This document shows positions 46,325 through 56,527 of a DNA stretch of 64,000 nt, in pieces; positions within the stretch are counted from its first letter, which is position 1; every line of letters starts with the position of its first letter. The DNA comes from Eurosta solidaginis (Eukaryota; Arthropoda; Insecta; Diptera; Tephritidae). Location: the NCBI RefSeq assembly GCF_040869045.1, contig NC_090319.1:267980897-268044896 (forward strand), read 5' to 3'. A program made the translations under genes and the position numbers. Below the pieces are notes generated by a model that did not search any database, was not told where the DNA came from, and was given only the letters and a program-made list of their open reading frames with translations.

Positions 46325-47945
46325 TAGACGCAGTCAAGAAAGCCGAGACAGCGTGCCACAGAGCAAGACCTATAGTGTTGCTGGTCACGCTGGACGTCAA
46401 AAACGCTTTTAACTCAGCTAGGTGGGAGGACATGCTTGAGGCACTAGAAAGCACTTTCAAAGTACCGCAATATTTGTTAGAAATTTTAAGGGACTACCTA
46501 AGAGAGAGGTATCTAATATATGAAAGTACTCACGGTCAAAAAAAGGTAAAAATAACAGGTGGAGCAGCCCAGGGTTCGGTACTAGGTCCCGATCTCTGGA
46601 ATATAACTTACGACAGTCTTCTTCGGTTAGACATGCCAGAAAGCACCTTCCTCGTTGCATTTGCAGACGACGTGGCAGCTGTGATAACAGCACCAAGCTG
46701 CGAGCTGGCACAGCTAAAATTAAACCAGGTCATGCGTAATGTAAATAGGTGGATGGCTGAGCACGGTCTCCAGTTAGCAACAGCCAAAACGGAGATCGTC
46801 ATCCTCACAAAGAGACGTATTCCCACTACCAGGAACATGATGGTTGGGGACCAGCCAATAGAAACACTCGCTTCAGCGAAATATCTGGGAGTGAGGTTAG
46901 ACAGCAAACTCAACTTCTCGGATCACATACGAGGGACCTGCGAAAGAGCTGCGCGCATAATAGCGCAGTTGAGTAGATTAATGGCAAACACAGGTGGCCC
47001 AAAACCATGCACAAGGAAGTTGCTTGCATCAGCCTCGGATTCTATACTCTTATATGGTGCAGAAATCTGGGCGGACGCAATGAAATACCGGAAGAACCGA
47101 GTCGCCCTCACCTCGGTCCAACGCAGAGGGGCGCTGCGAATATCTTCGGCTTACCGCACGGTCTCAGCTGAAGCTGTCCTGGTCGTTGCGGGAACCAATC
47201 CGATATATCTTCTCGTTGAGGAAAGAAAAACAATATATGACAACGGATCGCAAGCAAGTAGAGCTGCTGTTGCCATGCAGGCGCGAGAAGAATCGATCCG
47301 ACGTTGGCAGGATCAGTGGAGCAACAGCATCGTAGGAAAGTGGACTAGGGAACTAATCCCTGAACTTGATCCATGGTTGAAGCGACCGCACGGAGAGGTA
47401 GACTTTTACCTGACCCAGTTTCTAACGGGACATGGTTACTTCCGCAAATACCTACACAGAATGGGTAAGGTTGATAGCCCGAGCTGTCTGTACTGTGGGG
47501 AAATAGACGATGTACGCCACACCTTCTTCGAATGCAGGCACTTCTCCCATCAGCGAAGGAGGGTAGAAGAGGTACTTGGCGACCTATCCCCGGGCAGTGT
47601 CATTAATAACATGACCTGTCGAAGAGACAGATGGGATACGGTCAGCACATATGTGAGGCATATACTTACCAGTAAACGAGAAGACGGATGCCTAGCCCAT
47701 TAGCGTGAGAGTAGCCATAGAGCTCTCGTAGCGCGCACCCGTACCCGAAGTAATGCTAAACGCGGTCCCAGGTACGGGGATTTGCGCGGGCCGTGGGAGG
47801 TTAGGTTTTAGTGGGTAGGCCTTCATGGCAGAAGGGAGTCCTACACTCGGAGAGTCTCGCAGTGAGGCTTAAATATCCCGGTCAGTGCATAAAGCATTTC
47901 CTCCTTCCACGAAACACAAAAAAAAAAAAAAAAAAAAAAAAAAAA
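46325..47945 (+). mobile_element. R1-clade LINE, 5'-truncated copy in hexamer array
   Basis: It begins abruptly at AGACGCAGTCAAG, within the RT domain, directly after TTTAAC units. It carries the rest of ORF2, the 3' UTR (GTGGGTAGGCCTTCATGGC) and a long A tail, and re-enters TTTAAC units. It is about 1% different from the corresponding part of 48653-53919. The flanks are compatible with a CTTTAACT target duplication, but inside an array this is not decisive. Confidence 0.92.
46326..47703 (+). pseudogene. R1-clade LINE ORF2 C-terminal part (open, truncated)
   Basis: An open frame from the truncation point to the natural stop: LVTLDVKNAFNSARWED (RT motif A), GGAAQGSVLGPDLWN (motif B), VAFADDVAAVI (motif C), KYLGVRLDSKLNF, and the terminal CLYCGEIDDVRHTFFEC (CxxC-x7-H-x4-C). 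It keeps the four bases missing from the full-length copy, so motif A to the C-terminus is uninterrupted. Without the endonuclease and the RT N-terminus it cannot act. Confidence 0.88.
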
Positions 47946-48652
47946 CTTTAACTTTCACTTTAACTTTAACTTAATTTTTAACTTTAACATTAACTTTAAC
48001 TTTAACTTTAACATTCACTTTAAATTTAACTTTAACTTTAACTTTAACTTTAACTTTAACTTTAACTTTAAATTTAACTTTAACTTTAACTTTAACTTTC
48101 ACTTTAACTTTAACTTTAACTTTAACTTTAACTGTAACTTTAACTTTAACTTTGACTTTAACTTTAATTTTAACTTTAACTTTAATTTTAACTTTAACTT
48201 TAACTTTAACTTTATCTTTAACTTTAACTTTAACTTTAACTTTAACTTTAACTTTAACTTTAACTTTAACTTTAACTTTAACTTTAACTTTAACTTTAGC
48301 TTTAACTTTATTTTTAAGTTTAACTTTAACTTTAACATTCACTTTAACTTTAACTTTAACTTCCACTTTAACTTTAACTTAAACTTTAACTTTAACTTTA
48401 ACTTTAACCTTAACTTTAACTTTAACTTTAACTTTAGCTTTATTTTTAACTTTAACATTAACTTTCACTTTATCTTTAACATTCACTTTAACTTTAACTT
48501 TAACTTTAACTTTAACTTTAACTTTAACTTTAACTTTCACTTTAACTTTAACTTTAACTTTAACTTTAACTTTAACTTTCACTTTAACTTTAACTTTAAC
48601 TTTAACTTTAACTTTAACTTTGACTATAACTTTAACTTTAACTGTAACTTTA
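47946..48652 (+). repeat. (TTTAAC)n hexamer array 7
   Basis: A 0.7-kb array between the two R1-clade copies. Its last bases, ACTGTAACTTTA (48641-48652), are repeated after the full-length element. Confidence 0.95.
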
Positions 48653-49275
48653 CCCGCGGGGGTATCGGTCCCCTACCGGGCGCCTCCTCAGTTGGTGGAT
48701 AGAGGACTGCTTCCCACAAGACGGGAGGTACTGAGTGAATTAAGTACTCAGGGCGAACCAAAACGAGCAATCCAGTGGAAAAATGGGAATGTGTTGCTCT
48801 AAGGGCAACACATCCCAAAGTTCCGGTGGAAGGGCGATAGGATGCCGCCCTAAAATACCCCATCAAGCATCCACAGGATCGAGACCAGTAAGATCCTGTT
48901 GACCAAAACTGGAAATATGATTATGAACTGATTGCTACGGGCTGGCGATGACGATAGGCTACTACCTTAATAAGCAAGGGTGACACCTTGCCGAAACGGC
49001 TGGTAGGTTAATATCGGCATCGTCTCCGTCTCGTTAAAACCTTGGCAGGTCTTCAAGTACGTTCGAAGCACGTCGCCGTTAAGTTGGTGGTGCAGGCTCA
49101 GTTGAGACGACTCCTGACTAACGCTGTATTCTGGCTCTGAACACAGACTCCCATAAGGACCTGTGTCAACCCACGCGTGGCCTCCCTGCTTCTGCAAAGA
49201 AAACCACGGGAATTGAAGACGGCGACTGCACATCGTGCGGAGATAGCGGCTTGAAGCGGAGACCCAATAGAACAA
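48653..49275 (+). other. 5' UTR of the full-length R1-clade LINE
   Basis: About 620 bp from the 5' junction to the ORF1 ATG. The minus-strand frames here are not supported. An internal promoter would be expected in such an element, but I could not identify its motifs. Confidence 0.6.
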
Positions 49276-50733
49276 ATGAGCAACAAAATAAAAACAACAA
49301 AGGAAGATAAAAGTAGAGAAAGCGAGAAAGAAAGGGGCGATAAAGCGGTGTTCAAGAAGAGCACTAAAGTGCTGAGATCGCCGGTTTTAACAACCCCCGC
49401 TAAAGCGACCTTGTCGGTAATGCCCACACAAGGCACCGAATCGGCGGAAAAGACAAAGGCAGCGAAAGCACAGCTGCGCAATAACCCCAGCCAGTCAACA
49501 CCTGCTACTGCAAGGGAAAAAGCGTCGGTCAGCTCACCCAATGTCGTTGCACAGCGCGCTGTTGGGAAGGAGAAACGTGCGACTCCGCCAAGAGGCTCAC
49601 TCTCATACACAAGCCTCGAAGGGAAGAGCCAAGACGAACTGCTGGAGTACGCGGTATCAGTGCTGCGCGAGATGCAGGAAACCGCTCTCAAGCAGAAGAC
49701 CGTGTCCAAGGACATAAAAACCGGTATGGCTCTTCTCGAGGAAGCGTTAAGCTGCATGGGATCGTTAAGGGCCCAAAAGGTAGATGAGAGCAGAGAATCG
49801 GGCCGAAAAAGCAAGAGGGCACGAACGAGCTCAGATTCCCACTCGGAGGACTTGGAAGCCAAAAAGAAACGAGATGAAAGAACAAATACGCTTTCACAAG
49901 GTGAGTCTTGGTCCAATGTAGCGCGCCGGAGGCTGAAACAGCGGGCCCAGCCAGCCAAGCAGGCAACCCCCGTCCAAGCTCCTAAAGCTCAAAAACGGGC
50001 GAGAAAGAGGAGACAAGCAGCAACTTTTGTGGTAAAACCTGCGGAAGGCAAAAGCTATGCCCAGGTACTAGGGGCCATACGCGGCCAGCTCCGCCCTAAT
50101 GACACAGGTACGGTGGTACGGTCAGTACGAAAAACCAAATCTGATAACGTACTGATTGAAACGGCGCGCTGCAGTGACCAGACGGCCTTCAGAGCAGCTA
50201 TAGGTAGTGCAGTAGGAGAGGTCGGTGAAGCACAACAGCTCTCCAAGCGGATGAAGTTGGAAGTACTTGGCATGGACTGTCTCACAACTGAAACAGAAAT
50301 CCAAGACGCAATAAGGAGGGAGGTCGGAAAAGAAGAAATCACTAGACCTCTCCGTGTCTCTGTGTTCGCAGCAAACCAAAGAGAACAGAAAATGGCGGTC
50401 GTCGAAGTGGACGAGAATATTGGCAACGCCCTACTCAAAAAAGGTAAAATTCCGATCGGATGGATACAGTGCCGAATCAGACAGCGAGCAGAAGTACAAC
50501 GCTGCTTTAGGTGTCTCGGCTACGGACACCGGAAGGCAGAATGCAAGGGTCCAGACAGGAGTAACGCCTGCTGGAAGTGTGGGCAAAGCGGCCACAAAGC
50601 TTCGGCCTGTACCGCAGCTCCAAAATGTTACCTGTGTAATACACAGAAGCTCGATCATGTCCCTGGATCTGGAGCATGCAGCATTTTCAGAGCGGCACTC
50701 GCTGTTGCAAAGGCCAAAGTCTCAATTCAATAG
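49276..50733 (+). CDS. R1-clade LINE ORF1 (gag-like, zinc knuckles)
   Basis: 485 codons, intact. The N-terminal ~250 residues are Lys/Arg/Ser/Glu-rich and low complexity (KRARTSSDSHSEDLEAKKKR). A folded gag core follows (about residues 250-400, including SYAQVLGAIRGQLR). The C-terminus has CFRCLGYGHRKAEC (410-423), CWKCGQSGHKASAC (432-445) and CYLCNTQKLDHVPGSGAC (451-468): two clear CCHC knuckles and a third variant, the R1-clade arrangement. Such proteins package LINE RNA in an RNP. ORF2 overlaps its 3' end. Confidence 0.92.
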   Translation: MSNKIKTTKEDKSRESEKERGDKAVFKKSTKVLRSPVLTTPAKATLSVMPTQGTESAEKTKAAKAQLRNNPSQSTPATAREKASVSSPNVVAQRAVGKEKRATPPRGSLSYTSLEGKSQDELLEYAVSVLREMQETALKQKTVSKDIKTGMALLEEALSCMGSLRAQKVDESRESGRKSKRARTSSDSHSEDLEAKKKRDERTNTLSQGESWSNVARRRLKQRAQPAKQATPVQAPKAQKRARKRRQAATFVVKPAEGKSYAQVLGAIRGQLRPNDTGTVVRSVRKTKSDNVLIETARCSDQTAFRAAIGSAVGEVGEAQQLSKRMKLEVLGMDCLTTETEIQDAIRREVGKEEITRPLRVSVFAANQREQKMAVVEVDENIGNALLKKGKIPIGWIQCRIRQRAEVQRCFRCLGYGHRKAECKGPDRSNACWKCGQSGHKASACTAAPKCYLCNTQKLDHVPGSGACSIFRAALAVAKAKVSIQ

Positions 50734-52433
50734 TGATTAGTTTTATCCAAGGCAACCTAAATCGGAGCAGACTTGCTGATGAGCTACTACAACAGTTGGT
50801 CTTAGACCATAAAGCTAACAGCGTTATCATCAGCGAACCCTATAGAGCCCGAAATGATTGGCATATAGACAACACCGGCACCGCCGCAATCTGGATGACA
50901 GATGCAAACGCCAATATTGTGAACCGTGTTGCCGGACAAGGCTACGTCCGCCTAACTACGAATAATACCACAATAGTAAGCTGCTACTTGTCCCCGAATG
51001 ATCCCATTCAAACGTTCAGGGAGAAGCTTGAACTTATTGAAGACGACCTGAGGGACTTAACTAGTAACCTGGTTGTGGCGGGAGATTTTAACGCAAGAGC
51101 CGTCGAATGGGGAATGCCGCAGACTAACACCCGTGGAAGGTTAGTCCTTGAGATGGCAGCCAGGCTCGGTTTGAACGTGCTTAACACTGGTACGACCCCT
51201 ACATACCGAAGGCCAGGCTTTGGATACTCGATCCCCGATGTAACACTAGTGTCAGAAAGCCTGCTGCTGACCGCTGCTGTATGGAGAGTCATAGAGGATC
51301 TGACTGGCAGCGATCACAACTACATCACTTTCCACCTAAACGATCCCGGTCAGAGGCAGATTCCGAACGGGCCACGCAGAACAAAAGCATGGGACGCATC
51401 CAAGGTCGACTCTGCCACGTTCTCCGCATCAGTACTGGGGGATGCCCGACGGATAATCAACAACTCCAGTCCGACGGAAGAGACGGTTGAAAAGACAATG
51501 AGCTGTCTTCGCCACGCTTGCAACCTCTCTATGCCACGGAGGGGAGTGTGGAGGGGTAAAAAGCAGGTATACTGGTGGAATAGCGAAATCGCGGAGCTGC
51601 GGAAAATATGCCACAGGATGCGAAGGCTAGCAACTCGCGCGCGCGGCAGGCCTGAGGCTCTAGAAAAGTCGGAAGCGTACAAAGGAGCGAAGAAAGCTCT
51701 TAGTGCTGCCATTAAGCAAAGCAAGCTTAAGTGCTGGAAAGTGCTTTGCGAGGAAGTGGATCGAGACCCATGGGGGCAGGGATATAAGATAGTAATGAAG
51801 AAGTTCCGTCCGCCAAACCAGCTGATGGACGAGAACCAAATAAGGAACATTGTGGATGGCCTGTTTCCCACCCAACTGCCTAGGGAGGGCGGGTACGTTA
51901 CCCATGAAGATCGCAACGTGGAACCATTCCAAGAAGAAGAGCTTAAAACTGCCGTGCGAACTATGAAACCTAGGAAAGCATCTGGGCCCGACGGAATACC
52001 CGCGGAGGCAATTAGACTAGCTGCAAACGACTGCCCAGAACTTATGTTGCACATGTACAACAAATGTCTCGAAGAAATAATTTTCCCCACCATATGGAAG
52101 ACAGCACGACTGGTTCTCATTCCAAAAGGGAAAGGAGATCCCAACTCTCCATCATCCTACCGTCCCCTATGTATGTTAGACACAGCAGGGAAATTGATGG
52201 AGAGTCTCCTGAAGCAACGCCTCACCAGAGCGTTACAGGACGCCGGAGGACTGTCGCCCAGACAGCATGGTTTTCGGAGGGGGCACTCTACAATGGATGC
52301 CATAGCAGAAGTTATAGACGCAGTCAAGAAAGCCGAGACAGCGTGCCACAGAGCAAGACCTATAGTGTTGCTGGTCACGCTGGACGTCAAAAACGCTTTT
52401 AACTCAGCTAGGTGGGAGGACATGAGGCACTAG
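50676..52433 (+). pseudogene. R1-clade LINE ORF2, N-terminal part up to a 4-bp deletion
   Basis: 585 codons. The endonuclease has FIQGNLNRSRLADELL, IISEPYRARNDW, SCYLSPNDPI, VVAGDFNARAVEWGM and GSDHNYITFHL (residues about 20-215). A linker leads to RT: ASGPDGIPAEAIRLA, TARLVLIPKGKGD, SSYRPLCMLDTAGKLME, QHGFRRGHSTMDAI and TLDVKNAFNSARWEDM. The frame then ends because GACATGCTTGAGGCAC of the sister copy is GACATGAGGCAC here (4 bp missing after 52424). The first ATG lies 58 nt inside ORF1, so translation would need re-initiation or another start. Confidence 0.9.
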
Positions 52434-53689
52434 AAAGCACTTTCAAAGTACCGCAATATTTGTTAGAAATTTTAAGGGACTACCTAAGAGAGAGGTATCT
52501 AATATATGAAAGTACTCACGGTCAAAAAAAGGTAAAAATAACAGGTGGAGCAGCCCAGGGTTCGGTACTAGGTCCCGATCTCTGGAATATAACTTACGAC
52601 AGTCTTCTTCGATTAGACATGCCAGAAAGCACCTTCCTCGTTGCATTTGCAGACGACGTGGCAGCTGTGATAACAGCACCAAGCTGCGAGCTGGCACAGC
52701 TAAAATTAAACCAGGTCATGCGTAATGTAAATAGGTGGATGGCTGAGCACGGTCTCCAATTAGCAATAGCCAAAACGGAGATCGTCATCCTCACAAAGAG
52801 ACGTATTCCCACTACCAGGAACATGATGGTTGGGGACCAGCCAATAGAAACACTCGCTTCAGCGAAATATCTGGGAGTGAGGTTAGACAGCAAACTCAAC
52901 TTCTCGGATCACATACGAGGGACCTGCGAAAGAGCTGCGCGCATAATAGCGCAGTTGAGTAGATTAATGGCAAACATAGGTGGCCCAAAGCCATGCACAA
53001 GGAAGTTGCTTGCATCAGCCTCGGATTCTATACTCTTATATGTTGCAGAAATCTGGGCGGACGCAATGAAATACCGGAAGAACCGAGTCGCCCTCATCTC
53101 GGTCCAACGCAGAGGGGCGCTGCGAATATCTTCGGCTTACCGCACGGTATCAGCTGAAGCTGTCCTGGTCGTTGCGGGAACCATACCGATATATCTTCTC
53201 GTTGAGGAAAGAAAAACAATATATGACAACGGATCGCAAGCAAGTAAAGCTGCTGTTGCCATGCAGGCGCGAGAAGAATCGATCCGACGTTGGCAAGATC
53301 AGTGGAGCAACAGCATCGTAGGAAAGTGGACTAGGGAACTAATCCCTGAACTTGATCCAAGGTTGAAGCGACCGCACGGAGAGGTAGACTTTTACCTGAC
53401 CCAGTTTCTAACGGGACATGGTTACTTCCGCAAATACCTACACAGAATGGGTAAGGTTGATAGCCCGAGCTGTCTGTACTGTGGGGAAATAGACGATGTA
53501 CGCCACACCTTCTTCGAATGCAGGCACTTCTCCCATCAGCGAAGGAGGGTAGAAGAGGTACTTGGCGACCTATCTCCGGGCAGTGTCATTAATAACATGA
53601 CCTGTCGAAGAGACAGATGGGATACGGTCAGCACATATGTGAGGCATATACTTAACAGTAAACGAGAAAACGGATGCCTAGCCCATTAG
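52412..53689 (+). pseudogene. R1-clade LINE ORF2, C-terminal part after the deletion
   Basis: It continues ORF2 in the shifted frame: EALESTFKVPQYLLEIL, GGAAQGSVLGPDLWN, VAFADDVAAVI, then the thumb region and CLYCGEIDDVRHTFFEC, ending at the natural stop. Apart from the 4-bp deletion no other break is seen, so this copy was inactivated recently. The short 5' extension (MGGH) is an artefact of the frameshift. Confidence 0.88.
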
Positions 53690-53919
53690 CGTGAGAGTAG
53701 CCATAGAGCTCACGTAGCGCGCACCCGTACCCGAAGTAATGCTAAACGCGGTCCCAGGTACGGGGATTTGCGCGGGCCGTGGGAGGTTAGGTTTTAGTGG
53801 GTAGGCCTTCATGGCAGAAGGGAGTCCTACACTCGGAGAGTCTCGCAGTGAGGCTTAAATATCCCGGTCAGTGCATAAAGCATTTCCTCCTTCCACGAAA
53901 CACAAAAAAAAAAAAAAAA

Positions 53920-54121
53920 ACTGTAACTTTAACTTTGACTTTAACTTTAATTTTAACTTTAACTTTAACTTTATTTTTAATTTTAATTTTAATTTTAACT
54001 TTAACTTTAAATTTAACTTTAACTTTAACTGTAACTGTAACTTTAACTTTAATTTTAATTTTAATTTTAATTTTAACTTTAACTTTAACTTTAGCTTTAA
54101 CTTTAACTTTTTAACTTTAAC
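53920..54121 (+). repeat. (TTTAAC)n hexamer array 8
   Basis: The remainder of the array downstream of the full-length LINE, with TTTTAA variants. It ends where the retroposon copy begins. Confidence 0.93.
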
Positions 54122-54279
54122 ATTATGATAGAGATCCAATTTTATATATTTGGCGTGTTGCTAACACCGAACCTTTATCGAACTTTTTCGAACCTTTTTT
54201 GACAAATATCCGTTACGGTTTTTTTTGGTTTAGTCGCCAAGGCCGCGATAAAATCTATGCAATAGCTTAAAAAAAAAAA
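54122..54279 (+). mobile_element. Poly(A)-ended retroposon, copy 2
   Basis: Plus-strand copy of the sequence at 22301-22485: ATTATGATAGAGATCC ... TCTATGCAATAGCTT followed by an A run. It starts at the end of the hexamer array and ends about 10 bp from the donor site of the Atg16 exon at 54295, antisense to the gene. Confidence 0.65.
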
Positions 54280-54294
54280 CGAATGAATACTTAC

Positions 54295-54379
54295 GAAAAC
54301 GATGAAACTATTTGATTTTTGCGTAAATCTAATAATTTTATAGTATCATCTCTAATGGAACAAATAAGACAGTTGCCAT
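54295..54379 (-). CDS. Atg16: Atg16 short WD40 exon
   Basis: An 85-nt minus-strand exon found through its splice sites: acceptor with a long T tract (TTTTTATGTTTTAG) and donor GTAAGTATT. Joined to the upstream exon (…AAA G|AT GGC) it reads SKDGNCLICSIRDDTIKLL and DLRKNQIVSSFS, matching the ATG16L1 segment that in human contains LLSCSRDDLLKVIDLR. Its end, TC, completes Ser with the C that opens each 123-nt exon. The phases fit on both sides exactly, which is the strongest evidence for it. Confidence 0.85.
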
Positions 54380-54480
54380 CTAAAACATAAAAAAAAAACA
54401 TTTCAATTTAAATATAAACATGTATGAACGCAACAATTTCGATTAAATAAAAGTAATTTGTCACAATTTCGTTTGCATAC

Positions 54481-54781
54481 CTTTTGACAAATCTATCGAC
54501 GTTATTTTTGCTGACATTAATATATCATCCGCTTGCTTTTCGGTACGTATATCCCAAAAACGTATCTTTTTATCGTAGTGACCTCTTATAATGGTCGAAC
54601 CAAGACTATCGGTGGTTACTAAGTCATTACAGCTGGAACCAGCAAATTTGGTTTCTATGCAAGCAATACTGCGCAGATCCCAAATTTTTAGCGTACGATC
54701 GTGACTGCCTGTTACCACTTTGATGGTCTCTTGTAGATATTTGGCTGCCATCACTTTGCCGCTGTGACCTGTGAGTGTGTG
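54481..54781 (-). CDS. Atg16: Atg16 WD40 exon (301 nt)
   Basis: Minus-strand exon after acceptor TTTATTTTCAG, ending CAAAAG|GTATGC. It encodes [68 protein letters not shown] and [14 protein letters not shown]: two WD40 blades closely matching ATG16L1 ([33 protein letters not shown]). It starts in phase 0 and ends with one base of a split codon. Upstream exons (ATG5-binding helix, coiled coil, first blades) were not found in the window, so the intron to the right exceeds 9 kb. Confidence 0.9.
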
Positions 54782-54967
54782 CTGAAAATAAATGCGACAA
54801 GCAAAGTAATGAAATTAGTCACATGTTAGATATATTGAGTGGTTTAGTGCTTGAAACATAGAAACATTAGGGAACGAGAAAAATTGAGATAGGGAAAATA
54901 TACAGTGCTCTCAATAGCGAAGTTCATAGGACATTTAATCGAATCACTCCCTGTTAAGATTTCATTA
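54782..54967 (-). other. Atg16: Atg16 intron sequence
   Basis: Short stretch between the exon and the LOA-type LINE. No other feature. Confidence 0.5.
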
Positions 54968-55148
54968 GAACCCTCACTAGGGTAGGCACCTTGTTGTTGG
55001 TGTGAGGGCTTAGCCGAACTCCATAGCGCCCGACTATGAGGCGGAGCTGTTTAGGACTGACATCTACGCCGTTTCGCCTCATAGGAGGGCGGCGGGATGT
55101 CGGTGACCAAGAACTGCCAACCCCCTAATCCAGGGTGTTATGCAGACC

Positions 55149-55672
55149 GTGCCTATTGGACGATTTGCAGCCAGGGGATAAATTCGGCTGTATTCGAACG
55201 GAGCCTTCCCGATACCGGGCCATCTTGGGAAGTATTTATGGCTTTACCGCAGTAAGGGGCGCTGCTGTGGCGGACGGTTCTTTCCCCGTATATAATACTG
55301 GACCGCTGAGCCCGCCTTGTCGGGCAGGTGGTCGTACGACCAAGATGAACAACTCATTACCTGAATGTAATAAGGAGGATTTAAAGAGGAGGACTGAGTC
55401 GCAATCCACTGTGCCTATTGGACGATTTGCAGCCAGGGGATAAATTCGGCTGTATTCGAACGGAGCCTTCCCGATACCGGGCCATCTTGGGAAGTATTTA
55501 TGGCCTTACCGCAGTAAGGGGCGCTGCTGTGGCGGACGGTTCTTTCCCCGTATATAATACTGGACCGCTGAGCCCGCTTTGTCGGGCAGGTGGTCGTACG
55601 ACCAAGATGAACAACTCATTACCTGAATGTAATAAGGAGGATTTAAAGAGGAGGACTGAGTCGCAATCCAAG
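55149..55672 (+). repeat. 262-bp direct tandem duplication in the LOA 5' region
   Basis: GTGCCTATTGGACGATTTGC at 55149 recurs at 55411, and GCAATCCA at 55401 recurs at 55663. The two units differ at two positions I could see. The unit contains TATATAATACTGG and the ORF start ATGAACAACTCATTACC. It could double an internal promoter. Confidence 0.92.
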
Positions 55673-56527
55673 AACGACAAATACGAATTAAGCGATGCGT
55701 CGGACTCGGGGAGCGAGAATAGTCCTGATTCAATGAACTCCGTGTTGGAGAAGCACACAAATGAAAACGGAGTAGAAGAGTGGAGAAGGGTATGGAGCAG
55801 AGGAAGTAAAAGAGCTCTCTCGCAGTACCGTGCAGCACTAAGAATTGAACAACGCTTGGGAGCAGTGGTCGACCCAACAGAAGTGGAGATCGAGCGCTTG
55901 GAATGGGCCCATGAAGCGGTAGAAGTAGGTCGAAGGCAGGTCAAAAGGTTTGCTGCGAGAAACCATCGGTTCTGCAACCGGTACGAGGAGGAAGAAGCGT
56001 CGAATGGCAGAATGAAGAGGCAACGTTCGGCAGAAGGCGACAAGCCTGCTTTCAAGAGGCAGAAAGGACCCAGTCCTAGAGTCCCAATTAGATTGGGCGA
56101 GATTAAGCGAAGGCGAGAGGTGCACATGATCGACCAAGCAGAAAAGGCGTGGGTTCAAGCGCGGGGCTGTAAAGTGTCGAAGATTATGTGTAGGTCTTAC
56201 AACCTTAGACTAACACAGTTGCTTCTATCATTAAAAAGAGAGGACTGTAGACTCATGACGGGTATTCTGACTGGACACTGCCTTCTGGCGTCACATGTCT
56301 TTAAATTAGGCTTGGTCAGTGATAGCAGGTGTAGGAAGTGCGGGTTGGAGGAGGAAACGATCGAGCACGTTCTGTGCTCGTGCCCTGCACTTGCCAGGCT
56401 AAGACTCCAGCTATTAGGAGTGATACAGCTGTCAGATCTAGAAGCAGCAAGTGGCTTAAGTCCTAGGAAGCTTCTAGTATTTGCCAAGAGGACGGAGTTA
56501 TTTTATAACATAGGTCCTGGTTTTTGA
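55607..56527 (+). CDS. LOA-type LINE gag/ORF2-tail fusion ORF
   Basis: 306 codons from the second MNNSLPECNKEDLKRR start. Residues 1 to about 180 are charged and gag-like (SDASDSGSENSPDSMNS, VEEWRRVWSRGSKRALSQ). The rest reads EKAWVQARGCKVSKIMC, SYNLRLTQLLLSLKRED, LMTGILTGHCLLASHVF and the Cys/His motif CRKCGLEEETIEHVLCSC, usual after RNase H in LOA-type ORF2. The remnant at 58260-58500 has the same words (RGCEMSKIMCKSYDIRL). The frame is intact across the join. I chose the ATG at 55607 because the upstream frame is repeat-derived leader. Confidence 0.65.
   Translation: MNNSLPECNKEDLKRRTESQSKNDKYELSDASDSGSENSPDSMNSVLEKHTNENGVEEWRRVWSRGSKRALSQYRAALRIEQRLGAVVDPTEVEIERLEWAHEAVEVGRRQVKRFAARNHRFCNRYEEEEASNGRMKRQRSAEGDKPAFKRQKGPSPRVPIRLGEIKRRREVHMIDQAEKAWVQARGCKVSKIMCRSYNLRLTQLLLSLKREDCRLMTGILTGHCLLASHVFKLGLVSDSRCRKCGLEEETIEHVLCSCPALARLRLQLLGVIQLSDLEAASGLSPRKLLVFAKRTELFYNIGPGF

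Larger units (their letters stand above)
48653..53919 (+). mobile_element. R1-clade LINE, full-length copy in hexamer array (about 5.27 kb)
   Basis: It starts CCCGCGGGGGTATCGGTC directly after the array, with a 5' UTR of about 620 bp, ORF1 (49276-50733), an overlapping ORF2, a 3' UTR and an A tail ending at about 53919. The variant target ACTGTAACTTTA occurs on both sides (48641-48652; 53920-53931), a 12-13-bp duplication. The gag has three zinc-knuckle-like motifs, and ORF2 has an N-terminal endonuclease with SCYLSPN and GDFNARAVEWG: the R1-clade plan, which includes rDNA-, telomere- and microsatellite-targeting families. A 4-bp deletion disables ORF2. Confidence 0.95.

Noticed and set aside
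49098..50658. Minus-strand frames opposite the R1-clade ORF1
   Set aside because: They are antisense shadows of a composition-biased gag ORF with no domain of their own. The same holds for frames opposite ORF2 and opposite the jockey LINE.
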